Source of the DNA: an uncultured Mycobacteriales bacterium
Lineage (GTDB): Bacteria > Actinomycetota > Actinomycetes > Mycobacteriales > CADCTP01
Length of the DNA: 42,089 bases
Assembly (NCBI GenBank): GCA_902805565.1
Contig: CADCTP010000173.1
Location: 1-42,089, forward strand
Direction: 5' to 3'
A model generated the notes under the pieces. The model worked only from the letters and a program-made list of their open reading frames with translations. It did no database searches and had not been told where the DNA came from. Both the position numbers and the translations under genes were made by a program. Shown piece by piece: positions 18,279 through 26,919 of this stretch (positions within the stretch are counted from its first letter, which is position 1; each line of letters starts with the position of its first letter).

Positions 18279-18440
18279 ATGTCCCGGTACTCGATGGAAC
18301 CCGCCGAGATCGACGCCGTCCACGACCGGACCACGGTCCTGGGGAACGAACTGGTGGACCAGTACGAAGCGGTGCGCCGGCCGCTGGCCACGGCCGGGGA
18401 CGCGACCGGCGGCAGCGGTCTCGTCGACCTGGCGGGATGA
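18279..18440 (+). CDS. 53-residue WXG100/EspC-like small protein
   Basis: A short reading frame of 53 residues with GGAGG (18267-18271) before ATG 18279. The protein begins MSRYSMEPAEIDAVHDRT and continues as one amphipathic helix (TTVLGNELVDQYEAVRRPL), like the first half of EspC/WXG100-type secretion targets. Family members are near 100 residues, so this looks truncated at a Gly/Ser-rich tail. It is divergent from furA. No type VII secretion genes are nearby. Confidence 0.5.
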   Translation: MSRYSMEPAEIDAVHDRTTVLGNELVDQYEAVRRPLATAGDATGGSGLVDLAG

Positions 18441-18585
18441 CGCGGTGGCCGGGGCGCGAGTCCACCCCGGGCGGAGCATCCGGTGCTGCCGCGGTGCGGG
18501 CGGCATGCGGCGCAGCAGGTGCCGAGTCCTGCCGGTGGTGAGGCCTGATCGGCTCAGGAAGGGTGCGGCAGGGCTCCCGGCCGGG

Positions 18586-19725
18586 TCAGGCTGTCAGGGC
18601 GTTTCCGGCTCCGGTGATGAACGCCTCGACGAGCCCCGGGGACGGGGGGAGCACCTGGGTGAGCAGGACGGCTGCGCAGCCGTGGTCGGGCCAGGAGTAC
18701 CACAGCGTGCCCAGCCCGCCGCCCCAGCCGTACCGGGCGGGCGCCCCATGGTCGTCGGCGGGCACGACCTGCACGCCGTACCCCCAGCCGGACCCGGTGA
18801 GGAACGCCTGCGCCGAGGGTCCTCGCCGCTGCTCGGGCGTGAGTTGGTCGGTGGTCATTGCGGCGACCGAGGCCGGCGAGAGGACGTCCTTGCCGCCGTC
18901 GAGCAGGGCGCCGGCGAAGCGCAGCAGGTCACCCGCGGTGGACACGAGGCCGTTGCGGGCGTCGGGGAAGGCCGGGGGAGCACTCCACCGGCTGTTGCCG
19001 GCCGCGGCGTCGAAGACGGTGAGCCCGTCCTCGCCGGCGGCGAAGCACGGCGGGAGCCGGTCGGGCGGGGCGAGGAAGGCGGTGTCGGTCATGCCCAACG
19101 GCTCGAACAGCCGGGTGCGCAGGAGCTCGTCGAGCGGACGCCCGCCGGCCCGGGCGAGCACGACGCCGAGCACCGCGTACGCCAGGTCGTAGCGCCACGC
19201 GCTGCCGGGCTGCTCGAGCAGCGGGAGTTCGGCGAAGCGCGCGATCCACTCCTCGGGGCCGAGCGGGACGGAGGGGTCGGGCGGGCCGATGCCCAACCCC
19301 GCCCGAGCGGCGGCGCCCACCGTCGGACAGTCGGCCTCGAACACGAACCCGAAGCCCAGCCGCATGGTCAGCAGGTCCTCGACGGTCACCGGGCGCTCGG
19401 CGGGCACCGTGTCCTCCTGCGGCCCGTCGAGGCGCCGCAGGACCCGCCGGTCGGCGAGTTCGGGCACGAACCGCTCCACGGGATCGGCCAGCGCGAGCAC
19501 ACCGTCGTCCGCCAGCGACAGCGCCAGCGCCGCCGCCATCGGCTTGGTGTTCGAGCTGATGCGCACGCGGGCGTCACCGGTCAACGGCGTGCCGCCGCCG
19601 GGCGCGGTCGTGCCCGCGGCCTCCACCGACACCTGACCGTCGTGCCGGACACCGACCACGGCACCCGGCACGCCACCGGCGCCGACGTGCGGACGGATCG
19701 CGTCGAGCAACACCCCAGCCTGCAC
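18586..19725 (-). CDS. serine hydrolase, class C beta-lactamase fold
   Basis: A 379-residue beta-lactamase-family serine hydrolase. The nucleophile motif S58-x-x-K61 (SSNTK) is present, followed by the expected tyrosine region AWRYDLAYAVLG and a late YGWGGGLGTLW segment in the position of the KTG-like box. There is no signal peptide with the chosen GTG start at 19725, so an intracellular esterase or D-aminopeptidase-like role is more likely than antibiotic resistance. The reading frame extends upstream to 19998, but that part is low-complexity and lacks conserved features. Confidence 0.82.
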   Translation of the reverse strand: MQAGVLLDAIRPHVGAGGVPGAVVGVRHDGQVSVEAAGTTAPGGGTPLTGDARVRISSNTKPMAAALALSLADDGVLALADPVERFVPELADRRVLRRLDGPQEDTVPAERPVTVEDLLTMRLGFGFVFEADCPTVGAAARAGLGIGPPDPSVPLGPEEWIARFAELPLLEQPGSAWRYDLAYAVLGVVLARAGGRPLDELLRTRLFEPLGMTDTAFLAPPDRLPPCFAAGEDGLTVFDAAAGNSRWSAPPAFPDARNGLVSTAGDLLRFAGALLDGGKDVLSPASVAAMTTDQLTPEQRRGPSAQAFLTGSGWGYGVQVVPADDHGAPARYGWGGGLGTLWYSWPDHGCAAVLLTQVLPPSPGLVEAFITGAGNALTA

Positions 19726-19948
19726 GGGGCGATCCTGCCAGGCCGTACGGCGGGGCGGCGACCCGGGAGCCGACGCCCGGCACGGAGCTGGGCGGCCCGG
19801 AGCGGACACGGCCGGAAACGGGTTGAGCCGCCGCGGGACGGACAGACCAGCCGCGCCGGCGGCGGACGCCGCCACCTCGGCGGGCGCGCCGGCGGGAGCA
19901 CATCCGGGTTCGGCCGAGAGCCCTCCTCCGACGCACCGGGAGCCCACC

Positions 19949-20608
19949 GTGGCCGACACCGCCATCTTCGACGTCGACGGGACCCTCGTCGACACCAACT
20001 ACCAGCACGCCCTGGCCTGGTACCGGGCGTTCCGCCGCTTCGACCTGACCGTCCCGCTGTGGCGCATCCACCGCTCCATCGGGATGGGCGGCGACCAGTT
20101 GGTCACCGCCGTGGCCGGCGAGCAGGTCGAGCGCGAGCGCGGGGACGCCCTTCGCGACGGCTGGGTCGAGGAGTACCGGCCCATGCTCGGGGAGGTCCAG
20201 CCCTTCGCCGACGCGAGGCGGCTGCTGACCGGCGTCCGGGATCGGGGCTTCACGCTGGTCCTGGCCAGTTCCGGCCGGCGGGATCAGGTGGAGCACTATC
20301 TCGACCTGCTCGACGGCCGGGCGGTCGCGGGGGCCTGGACCACGTCCGACGACGTCGAGCGCACCAAGCCGGAACCGGACCTCCTGCACGCCGCGATGGA
20401 CAAGGTGCCCGGCCGGTCCGCCGTCATGGTCGGCGACTCGACCTGGGACTGCGTCGCCGCGGCGAAGGCGGGGATCCCGTCCTACGCCGTACGCACCGGC
20501 GGCTTCTCGGTCGAGGAGCTCCGCGAGGCCGGCGCGAAGGAGGTCTTCGAGTCCCTCGGCGACCTGCAGCGACACCTCGACGACACCCTGCTGGCCCGAC
20601 CGAGCTGA
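19949..20608 (+). CDS. HAD-superfamily phosphatase
   Basis: A 219-residue haloacid dehalogenase-type hydrolase. Motif I is FDVDGTLVD (nucleophile Asp and general acid Asp), motif II is LASSGRR, motif III is the lysine in ERTKPEPDL, and motif IV is VGDSTWDCVAA. The helical cap between motifs I and II matches the phosphoglycolate-phosphatase-like subgroup. GTG 19949 follows GGGAG at good spacing. Substrate unknown. Confidence 0.9.
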   Translation: MADTAIFDVDGTLVDTNYQHALAWYRAFRRFDLTVPLWRIHRSIGMGGDQLVTAVAGEQVERERGDALRDGWVEEYRPMLGEVQPFADARRLLTGVRDRGFTLVLASSGRRDQVEHYLDLLDGRAVAGAWTTSDDVERTKPEPDLLHAAMDKVPGRSAVMVGDSTWDCVAAAKAGIPSYAVRTGGFSVEELREAGAKEVFESLGDLQRHLDDTLLARPS

Positions 20609-20611
20609 CCC

Positions 20612-20755
20612 CGGCCCGGGCCCGCCACCGCGATCCTGCGCGCGCTCGGCGCTCCCGCCGCGCCGCTGCGGCTGCCCCTCGGCGCCGACGCCGTCGACGC
20701 GATCCTCATCCACCTGGCGCAGGTCGGCGACGGCGTCCGCGCCCGGAGCAGGTCT
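20612..20755 (+). pseudogene. C-terminal remnant of a short-chain dehydrogenase
   Basis: Just after the HAD gene one frame reads ATAILRALGAPAAPLRLPLG and then ADAVDAILIHLAQV. This resembles the last ~40 residues of SDR oxidoreductases, where LRLPLG and a final helix are typical. No Rossmann domain precedes it, so only a tail survives. Confidence 0.5.
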
Positions 20756-20825
20756 CGCAGCGCTGCGGTGCCAGCCCCGCGTCGCCCTGCGGGCGGTCCG
20801 GTGTGGTGGCTGGCACGATCGTCGG

Positions 20826-21404
20826 GTGACCTCGGTGGCGGCAGGACCGGTCGTCGGACTGGTGTCCTGCGCGGCCGGCGGCGTCGAGCAGCTCCGCACC
20901 GGCTACGTGGAGCCGGCCCTGGCGCGAGGCTGGAGAGTGGCGGTGACCCTGACTCCGACCGCGGCCACCTGGCTCCGGGCCAACGGTGAGACCGAGAAGT
21001 TGGAAGCTCTCACCGGCCTGTCGGTGCGTTCCGAGGGACGCCTGCCGTGGGAGGAGCGACCTCACCCACCCGCGGACTGTTGGGTGGTCGCCCCCGCCAC
21101 CGCCAACACCGTGGCCGGTCTCGCGATCGGACTGTCCGGCAACCAGGCCCTGACCCAGGTCTGCGAGGCGATCGGCGCCCGGACGGCTCCGATCATCGTC
21201 TTCCCGTGCGTGAACACCGGCCATGCCGGTCACCCCGCCTGGGACGATCACCTCGCCGCACTCCGCGGGGCCGGCGTGCGACTGATCTACGGCGACGACG
21301 TGTGGCCGCTGCATCCGCCCCGTTCCGGGCCGTCCGACCGCGAGTTGCCCTGGTCGGCGGTCCTCGACGCGACCGAAGACGCCCTGCGGGGCCGCCGACA
21401 GTAG
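20826..21404 (+). CDS. flavoprotein (PPC decarboxylase-like fold)
   Basis: A 192-residue protein of the flavoprotein superfamily that includes EpiD, phosphopantothenoylcysteine decarboxylase and UbiX. VAPATANTVAGLAIGLSGNQAL matches the conserved PASANT/FMN-binding segment, and VTLTPTAATWL the earlier strand. The fold binds FMN. No substrate-specific signature, partner enzyme or lanthipeptide precursor is seen nearby, so the reaction is open. It starts at GTG 20826. Confidence 0.82.
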   Translation: MTSVAAGPVVGLVSCAAGGVEQLRTGYVEPALARGWRVAVTLTPTAATWLRANGETEKLEALTGLSVRSEGRLPWEERPHPPADCWVVAPATANTVAGLAIGLSGNQALTQVCEAIGARTAPIIVFPCVNTGHAGHPAWDDHLAALRGAGVRLIYGDDVWPLHPPRSGPSDRELPWSAVLDATEDALRGRRQ

Positions 21405-21514
21405 GCACGAGTCCGGACCCCGCGCGCCTGCAGGGGGACCGGGACCAGCTCCGAGACGTCGTCGACCGTGGACGAGCGCTGCCGCCACCACGCGGATCAC
21501 ACAGTTCGGCCGGC

Positions 21515-22318
21515 TTACTGGCCGGCGAGGAACGCCCGTACCGGCGGGGCGACAGCGGCCGCGTCGACCGCGTGGCCCGGTGCGTCGATCGTGTGCCTCA
21601 CGACGTGCGGCAGCGCCGCCGCCACCGCGTCCGCCGCGGCCGCGAAGAACTCGACCGGGAGCGTACGCATGTACGGGTCGGAGGTGGACCGGGTGAGCAC
21701 CATCGTCTTCTGACGGATGGTGGCGAGGCGGCCCGAGGGAGGCCCGTCGTCGCCGAGGACCGCCGCGTCGTAGGCGAGGGTCGGCGCCAGCGCAAGCACT
21801 CCATCCCAGAATGGCGCCGCCCGCGCACCCGCGATCTCCTCGTCGCTGGCGCCACCCAGCCGCATGAACGCGGCGAGCGCCTCATCGATCCGCCCCTGGG
21901 CCAGCGCCTCGTCGAGCTCGGTGCGGTACGCCCGCCACCGTTCGACCGCGTCCTCGGCAACGCTGTACGGCACGTCGTACACCACGAGGCGGGCGATCGG
22001 CAGACCGGCTGCGGCGGCCTCCAGCGCGAGCGCGGCACCGCTCGATGCGCCGAACACGTGGGCCTCACCCCCGGCCGCGTCGAGCACCGCCGCCAGATCC
22101 TCGAGCTCACGCCGCACCGTGTACGGCGGCGTGTCCCCGCTGCCGCCACGACCCCGGCGCGCGTAGTTGTGGACGGTGAACTCGTCCGCCAACGCGGGCA
22201 TGAGCACCGCGTTCTCCGAACCGTCATCGAGCCCGCCGCCGACGAGGACCACCGCCGGCCCGGAACCCTCGCGCCGACAGGCGATCCGCGTCCCATCGGC
22301 GGACGTCACCGTCCACAT
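21515..22318 (-). CDS. alpha/beta hydrolase
   Basis: A 267-residue alpha/beta hydrolase with the family segments LVGGGLDDGSEN, YARRGRGGSGDTPPY and the nucleophile elbow FGASSGAAL (G-x-S-x-G). ATG 22318 is chosen because AAGGG precedes it and the conserved TVTSADGT begins directly after; ATG 22330 is possible. It is transcribed in the same direction as the marR gene, whose stop is about 58 bases upstream. A truncated paralogue lies at 35349-35813. Confidence 0.85.
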   Translation of the reverse strand: MWTVTSADGTRIACRREGSGPAVVLVGGGLDDGSENAVLMPALADEFTVHNYARRGRGGSGDTPPYTVRRELEDLAAVLDAAGGEAHVFGASSGAALALEAAAAGLPIARLVVYDVPYSVAEDAVERWRAYRTELDEALAQGRIDEALAAFMRLGGASDEEIAGARAAPFWDGVLALAPTLAYDAAVLGDDGPPSGRLATIRQKTMVLTRSTSDPYMRTLPVEFFAAAADAVAAALPHVVRHTIDAPGHAVDAAAVAPPVRAFLAGQ

Positions 22319-22375
22319 GCCACCCTTCATGGCCAGCAAACTACCCGGCGCCGTAGGTGACCGGCCCGGAGCAGG

Positions 22376-22873
22376 TCAGGTGCCGTCGGTGCGCCGGGCG
22401 TAGCGGTGCAGCCGGTCCGCGGCGGATCGGAGGTAGCGCTGGATCGCGGCCTGCTCGTCGGGGGTGAAGTCGCGCGCCAGGGCATCGAGGTCAGTCAGCA
22501 GGGGTTCCAGGGCCTCGAGGATCGTGCGCACCGAGGTGTCGGTGGGGGAGAGGCTGACCCTGCGCCGGTCGTTGGGGTGGCGGTCGCGGCGCAGGTGTCC
22601 GGCGGCCTCGAGCCTGTCGACGAGCTCGGTCGCGGATCCGGTGGCGATGCCGAGCCGCTCGCTGAGCTCGACCGGTCCGAGGAGGTCCGGAGCGTTCATC
22701 GCGTGGGTCATCGCGGCGTAGTCGAGGGGGCGCAGGTCCAGGCGGCGGGCGAGGGTCCGGTCGACCTCGCCGCTGGCCTGCACGACCGCCCGCAGCGCCC
22801 AGGACAGCTCCTCTGCCTCGGTGCGCTGCCGCTCGATGCGTTCGACCTTCTCAGCTTGCGTTTCCTCGGCCAC
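22376..22873 (-). CDS. MarR-family transcriptional regulator
   Basis: A 165-residue winged-helix regulator. The recognition part is GPVELSERLGIATGSATELVDRLEAAGHLRRDRHPNDRRR, with the DRR wing diagnostic of MarR proteins. The N-terminal ~25 residues form a charged helix that would help dimerise. It starts at GTG 22873, itself inside one copy of the repeated operator motif, and is divergent from an MFS exporter. This is the classical arrangement for ligand-released control of an efflux pump and of its own gene. Confidence 0.92.
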   Translation of the reverse strand: MAEETQAEKVERIERQRTEAEELSWALRAVVQASGEVDRTLARRLDLRPLDYAAMTHAMNAPDLLGPVELSERLGIATGSATELVDRLEAAGHLRRDRHPNDRRRVSLSPTDTSVRTILEALEPLLTDLDALARDFTPDEQAAIQRYLRSAADRLHRYARRTDGT

Positions 22874-22931
22874 CGAGGCATCCTATCGACTCGATAGCTC
22901 GGTAACCGAGCATCTCGGAGACCGAGATAAT
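22865..22931. promoter_or_regulatory. marR/MFS operator array with exporter promoter
   Basis: CTCGGnnnCCGAG occurs three times: 22865-22877, 22898-22910 and 22914-22926. The latter two extend to GCTCGGTaACCGAGC and ATCTCGG-aga-CCGAGAT. A further palindrome, CTATCGAcTCGATAG, is at 22883-22897. The exporter's probable -10 GATAAT (22926-22931) abuts the third site, and the first overlaps the marR start codon, so one protein could repress both genes. The ribosome site AGGAGA is at 22941-22946. Confidence 0.8.
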
Positions 22932-22951
22932 CCGGACGACAGGAGAGAGCG

Positions 22952-24562
22952 ATGACCGCTGAGGCGAGGAGCCCCGCGTCGGAGCACGGAGGTGCCGGCG
23001 CCTTGCCGGACGGCCTGCGGGCGCTGCTGGCGTTGTTGTGCGGGGCGCTCGCGCTGGTCGTGGCCGGCAACTCCGCGCTGGCGATCGCGCTGCCCGACAT
23101 CGCCGGCGACCTCGGCGCCGACCAGACAGGGGTCACCTGGATCATCGACGCGTACGCGCTCACCTTCGCCGCGGCGCTGCTGCCGGCCGGCATCGCGGCG
23201 GACCGCCTCGGCCGCCGCACCCTCCTCGTCGGGGGCCTGCTCGTGTTCGGTGTCGCCGGCGTCGTGTCCGCCTACGCCTCCGGCCCTGCCGAGCTCATCG
23301 CCTGGCGCGCGGTCGCGGGGCTCGGCGCGGCCGCGGTCTTCCCGGTCACGCTGTCGGCCCTCGTCGACGCCTATCCCGCGCACAGGCGCGGCTTCGCGGT
23401 GGCCGTGTGGTCCGCGGTGTCCGCGGCCGGTGCCGTCGCCGGCGCCCTGGTCGCCGGTGGGCTGCTCGAGGCGTTCTGGTGGGGCAGCGTGCAGCTCGCC
23501 TTCGGCATCGCCGCCCTGGCCCTGGTGCCCGGGATGCTGCGGTTGGTCGCCCAGAACCGGAACCCGAACCTGTCGCTGGACCCCGTCGGGGCGCTGCTGT
23601 CCGCGATCGGCCTGGCCGCGGTGGTGTTCGCCGTCATCGAGGCCCCGAGGTGGGGCTGGACCGACGCGCGCACCGTCACCGCGGCCGGCGCAGGGCTGGC
23701 CGCACTGGCCGCGTTCGTGCTGCACGAGCTGCGCACGCCGGCCCCGTCGCTGGACGTCCGGCTGTTCCGCAACCGCGGTCTGGCGGCCGGGTCGCTGCTG
23801 GTGTCCCTGCAGTTCTTCGCCAGCCTCGGCCTGTTCGTCCTCGCCCCGCAGTACCTGCAGCTGGTCCGCGACCTCGGGCCGCTGCAGGCGGCGGCGGCGC
23901 TGCTGGTCATCCCCGTCGGCGTCGGTGCCGGTACGGCCGTCGCCACGGCCGCGCTGGCCCGAGTCGGCGCCGGCATCCCCGGCGCCGCCGGCCTGGCGAT
24001 CATGGCCACGGGCTTCGCGGTGCTCGCGGCCACCGCCACCGCGGACACCACGGGCTGGCTCGCCGCCGGTGTGCTCCTGTTCGGCGTCGGCTTCGGCCTG
24101 GCTGTCACACCCGGCACCGTTCTCATCCTCGAAGGGCTGCCCCCCGAGCGGCGGTCGGTCGCCAGTGCGGTCAACGACATCACCCGCGAGGTCGGCGGGG
24201 TACTGGGCATCGCCCTGCTCTCCAGCGTCCTGCTCGCCGGCTACCGCGACTCGATCACCCCCGCTCTGACCGGCCTGCCGCCGGCGCTGGCCGGCGCGGC
24301 CGGGGACGGGGCAGGCGCCGCCATCGGCGCCGCCGCCGGCCTCGGCCCGGACGGGACCGCGCTCGCCGAGGCCGCCCGCGTGGCGTTCGCCGCCGGCATC
24401 GCCGCCGCGCTGCTCGTCGGCGCCGCCGTGCTCGCCGCCGCGGCCGTGCTCGGCGGCGTCCTCGCCCCCGGTCGTCGACCGACGGCACCACCGACCCCGC
24501 GCCCCCCGGTCCCGGCCACCACCGCGGCCCCCACCGACGGCACCTCCGAGGACCACCGGTGA
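22952..24562 (+). CDS. MFS drug exporter, DHA2 (14-helix) type
   Basis: A 536-residue major facilitator with 14 predicted helices. The DHA2 signatures include DQTGVTWIIDAYALTFAA (helix 1-2 region), the motif A-like ADRLGRRTLL, and motif C-like WSAVSAAGAVAGALVAGGLL. The late segment FGVGFGLAVTPGTVLILEGL is the part duplicated in the remnant at 34800. The Pro/Thr-rich tail is cytoplasmic. It likely exports a drug or metabolite sensed by the divergent MarR protein. Confidence 0.93.
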   Translation: MTAEARSPASEHGGAGALPDGLRALLALLCGALALVVAGNSALAIALPDIAGDLGADQTGVTWIIDAYALTFAAALLPAGIAADRLGRRTLLVGGLLVFGVAGVVSAYASGPAELIAWRAVAGLGAAAVFPVTLSALVDAYPAHRRGFAVAVWSAVSAAGAVAGALVAGGLLEAFWWGSVQLAFGIAALALVPGMLRLVAQNRNPNLSLDPVGALLSAIGLAAVVFAVIEAPRWGWTDARTVTAAGAGLAALAAFVLHELRTPAPSLDVRLFRNRGLAAGSLLVSLQFFASLGLFVLAPQYLQLVRDLGPLQAAAALLVIPVGVGAGTAVATAALARVGAGIPGAAGLAIMATGFAVLAATATADTTGWLAAGVLLFGVGFGLAVTPGTVLILEGLPPERRSVASAVNDITREVGGVLGIALLSSVLLAGYRDSITPALTGLPPALAGAAGDGAGAAIGAAAGLGPDGTALAEAARVAFAAGIAAALLVGAAVLAAAAVLGGVLAPGRRPTAPPTPRPPVPATTAAPTDGTSEDHR

Positions 24563-24751
24563 CCCAGGTCGAGCTCAGCGCCGCTCCGGCCGGCTGATCA
24601 CCCCGCCCCGGCCGCCGGTGGTCCGGCGCCCGGAGTGCCGTACGGCTCGGCGGGTTCGGACCACCCCGGTGGCCGGTGGAGCGCGGGATGGCCCGCCATC
24701 TGGCAGGCTGGCCGGCGTGCGCCCCGGCACCGTCTCCCGCGGACCGCGGTG

Positions 24752-25426
24752 ATGCGCGTGCTCGTGGTCGACGACGAGCCGGCCGTGCGACGGTCGGTGG
24801 AGCGGTCCCTGCGCTACGAGGGCTACCAGGTCACGGCCGTCGGTGACGGCGGGTCGGCGTTGCGCGCGGTGCACGAGCAGCGGCCGGATCTCGTGGTGCT
24901 CGACGTGACGATCCCGTCCCCCGACGGGCTGGCGGTGTGCCGGCGGCTGCGCGCCGCCGGCGACCGGACGGCGGTGCTGATGCTGACCGCCCGCGACCGG
25001 GTGGCCGACCGGGTCGCCGGACTCGATGCCGGCGCGGACGACTACCTGGTGAAGCCGTTCGCGCTGGAGGAGCTGCTGGCCCGGGTGCGGGCGCTGTTGC
25101 GCCGCTCCTCACCCGCGGAGGCCGACCGGGGGCCGTGCGAGTCCGCGGGCGTCCGACTGGATCCCGCGGCCCGCACCGCACGCCGGGACGGCCGCGACCT
25201 CGTGCTGACCCGCACCGAGTTCGTGTTGCTGGAGCTGCTGCTCCGCAACACCGGACAGGTGCTCACCCGGGCCAAGCTGTACGAGGAGGTGTGGGGCTTC
25301 GACCTGCACTCCTCGTCCAACAGCCTCGACGTCTACGTCGGCTACCTGCGGCGGAAGCTGGAGGCCGGCGGCGAGCCGCGGCTGGTGCACACCGTGCGCG
25401 GTGTCGGCTTCGTCTTCCGGCCGTGA
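24752..25426 (+). CDS. OmpR-family response regulator
   Basis: A 224-residue two-domain regulator. The receiver has the acidic pocket DDE at 7-9, phospho-acceptor D51, and K101 in YLVKPF. The C-terminal winged-helix domain contains LTRTEFVLLELLLRNTGQVLTRAKLYEEVW and the wing HTVRGVGFVFRP. It overlaps the kinase gene (GTGA at 25423), so the two form a two-component system of the MprAB/TcrXY kind. ATG 24752 was preferred to the adjoining GTG 24749. Confidence 0.94.
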   Translation: MRVLVVDDEPAVRRSVERSLRYEGYQVTAVGDGGSALRAVHEQRPDLVVLDVTIPSPDGLAVCRRLRAAGDRTAVLMLTARDRVADRVAGLDAGADDYLVKPFALEELLARVRALLRRSSPAEADRGPCESAGVRLDPAARTARRDGRDLVLTRTEFVLLELLLRNTGQVLTRAKLYEEVWGFDLHSSSNSLDVYVGYLRRKLEAGGEPRLVHTVRGVGFVFRP

Positions 25427-26781
25427 CCCTGCGGGGGCGGCTGGCACTGCTGGCCGCGGGCGCGGTGAGCCTGGCCGTGGTGGCCGTCGCGCTCACCGCC
25501 TGGCTGCTGGCGCGGGCCGCGCTGCTGGCCGAGGTCGACGACCGCCTGCTCGCGCAGGCCCGGCTGACCGCCGGGGTGGTGGCCGAGGTGGAGCTCGGCC
25601 AGCGCCCCCAGCCCCGGCTGCTGTCGTCGATCCAGCCGATCCGGATCGGCGTGCAGACGGTGTCGCCGGACGGTCGGTCGAGCACACCGGTCGTCGGCGC
25701 GGCGATCAGGCTGCCGCCGGACGACGCACTGCGCGACGTGCAGGCCGGCCGGCGGGACGTCGCCGTCCGCACGCTGCGGACCGGGGACCAGCGCTGGCGG
25801 GTGGCGTCGCTGCGGCTGCCGGGCGGGACCGTCCTGCAGGTGGCCCGGGACCTCTCGGAGTTCGACCGGACCCTCACCCGGCTCGGCTACCAGGTGGGGC
25901 TGCTCGCGCTGGTCGGGGTGCTGCTGGCCGGTGCGGCGGGGTGGCTGGTGGCGCGGGCCGGGCTGCGGCCGGTGGACCGGCTGACCTCCGGCGCGGAGCG
26001 GGTGGCGCGCACGCAGGACCTCGCCGCGCGCATCGACGTCAGCGGCCACGACGAGGTGGCCCGGCTGGGGCGGGCGGTGAACTCGATGCTGGAGGCGCTG
26101 GACGACGCCAACCGCCGGCAGCGGGCGCTGGTGGAGGACGCGGCGCACGAGCTGCGCTCGCCGCTGACCGTGCTGCGGACCAACCTGGACCTGCTGACCC
26201 GGGCCGAGGGCGGCGGCCGCGCCCTGCCCGCGATCGACCGCGCCGAGCTCGTCGCCGACCTGCGCGGGATCGCGCTGGACCTCGGCACCCTCGTCGCCGA
26301 GATCGTGGAGCTGGCCCGCGGCGACGCGCTGGACGAGGAGCCGGTGGAGGTGGACGTCCGTGAGCTGGTGGAGCGGGCCGTGCGCCGTGCCGGGCGGGAC
26401 GGGCCCGGGGTTCCGGTGACCGTCACCGGCGAGGGCGGCTCGGCGACGGTGCCCGTCGCGACGCTCGACCGCGCCCTGACCAACCTCGTCCGCAACGCCG
26501 TACAGGTCAGCGAGCCGGGCCAGCCGGTGGAGGTGCACCTGGAGCGGACCGCGGACCGGATCACCGTGCGGGTCGCCGACCGGGGCGTCGGGGTCGACCC
26601 CGCGGAGCGGGACCGGATCTTCGACCGGTTCTACCGGGGCACCGGATCCCGGGACCGGCAGGGCTCGGGCCTGGGCCTGGCGATCGTCACCCAGGCCGCG
26701 ACCCGGGCCGGTGGCGGTGTCGGGGTGACCGACCGGCCGGGCGGCGGCGCGACCTTCAGCCTGTGGTGGCCGGTGTCCTGA
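25423..26781 (+). CDS. sensor histidine kinase
   Basis: A 452-residue membrane kinase. There are two helices (about 8-33 and 156-178) around a ~120-residue extracytoplasmic sensor, then HAMP (about 179-232), and the phospho-acceptor H242 in EDAAHELRSPL. The ATPase has NLVRNAVQ (N box), DRGVGVD (G1), FDRFYRG (F) and GSGLGLAI (G2). All catalytic boxes are intact. It is co-translated with the response regulator. The sugar ABC operon starts 138 bases downstream, but a regulatory link is only a possibility. Confidence 0.94.
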   Translation: MTLRGRLALLAAGAVSLAVVAVALTAWLLARAALLAEVDDRLLAQARLTAGVVAEVELGQRPQPRLLSSIQPIRIGVQTVSPDGRSSTPVVGAAIRLPPDDALRDVQAGRRDVAVRTLRTGDQRWRVASLRLPGGTVLQVARDLSEFDRTLTRLGYQVGLLALVGVLLAGAAGWLVARAGLRPVDRLTSGAERVARTQDLAARIDVSGHDEVARLGRAVNSMLEALDDANRRQRALVEDAAHELRSPLTVLRTNLDLLTRAEGGGRALPAIDRAELVADLRGIALDLGTLVAEIVELARGDALDEEPVEVDVRELVERAVRRAGRDGPGVPVTVTGEGGSATVPVATLDRALTNLVRNAVQVSEPGQPVEVHLERTADRITVRVADRGVGVDPAERDRIFDRFYRGTGSRDRQGSGLGLAIVTQAATRAGGGVGVTDRPGGGATFSLWWPVS

Positions 26782-26919
26782 CTTCGCGCCGATGTGCCCG
26801 GGTTGTTGCCCGCGTGTTTCTAAGAAGGCAGTAAGACACCATTGACCGGCCATCTCGGCGCTCTGAGGATCCCGGCAACGCTCACCTTCACGAGGTCGAC
26901 GAGCAAGGGATGTGGACGC

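Noticed and set aside
18586-19725. Considered an antibiotic-resistance beta-lactamase
   Set aside because: There is no secretion signal, and the tyrosine and KTG-like motifs are not those of a clinical class C enzyme.
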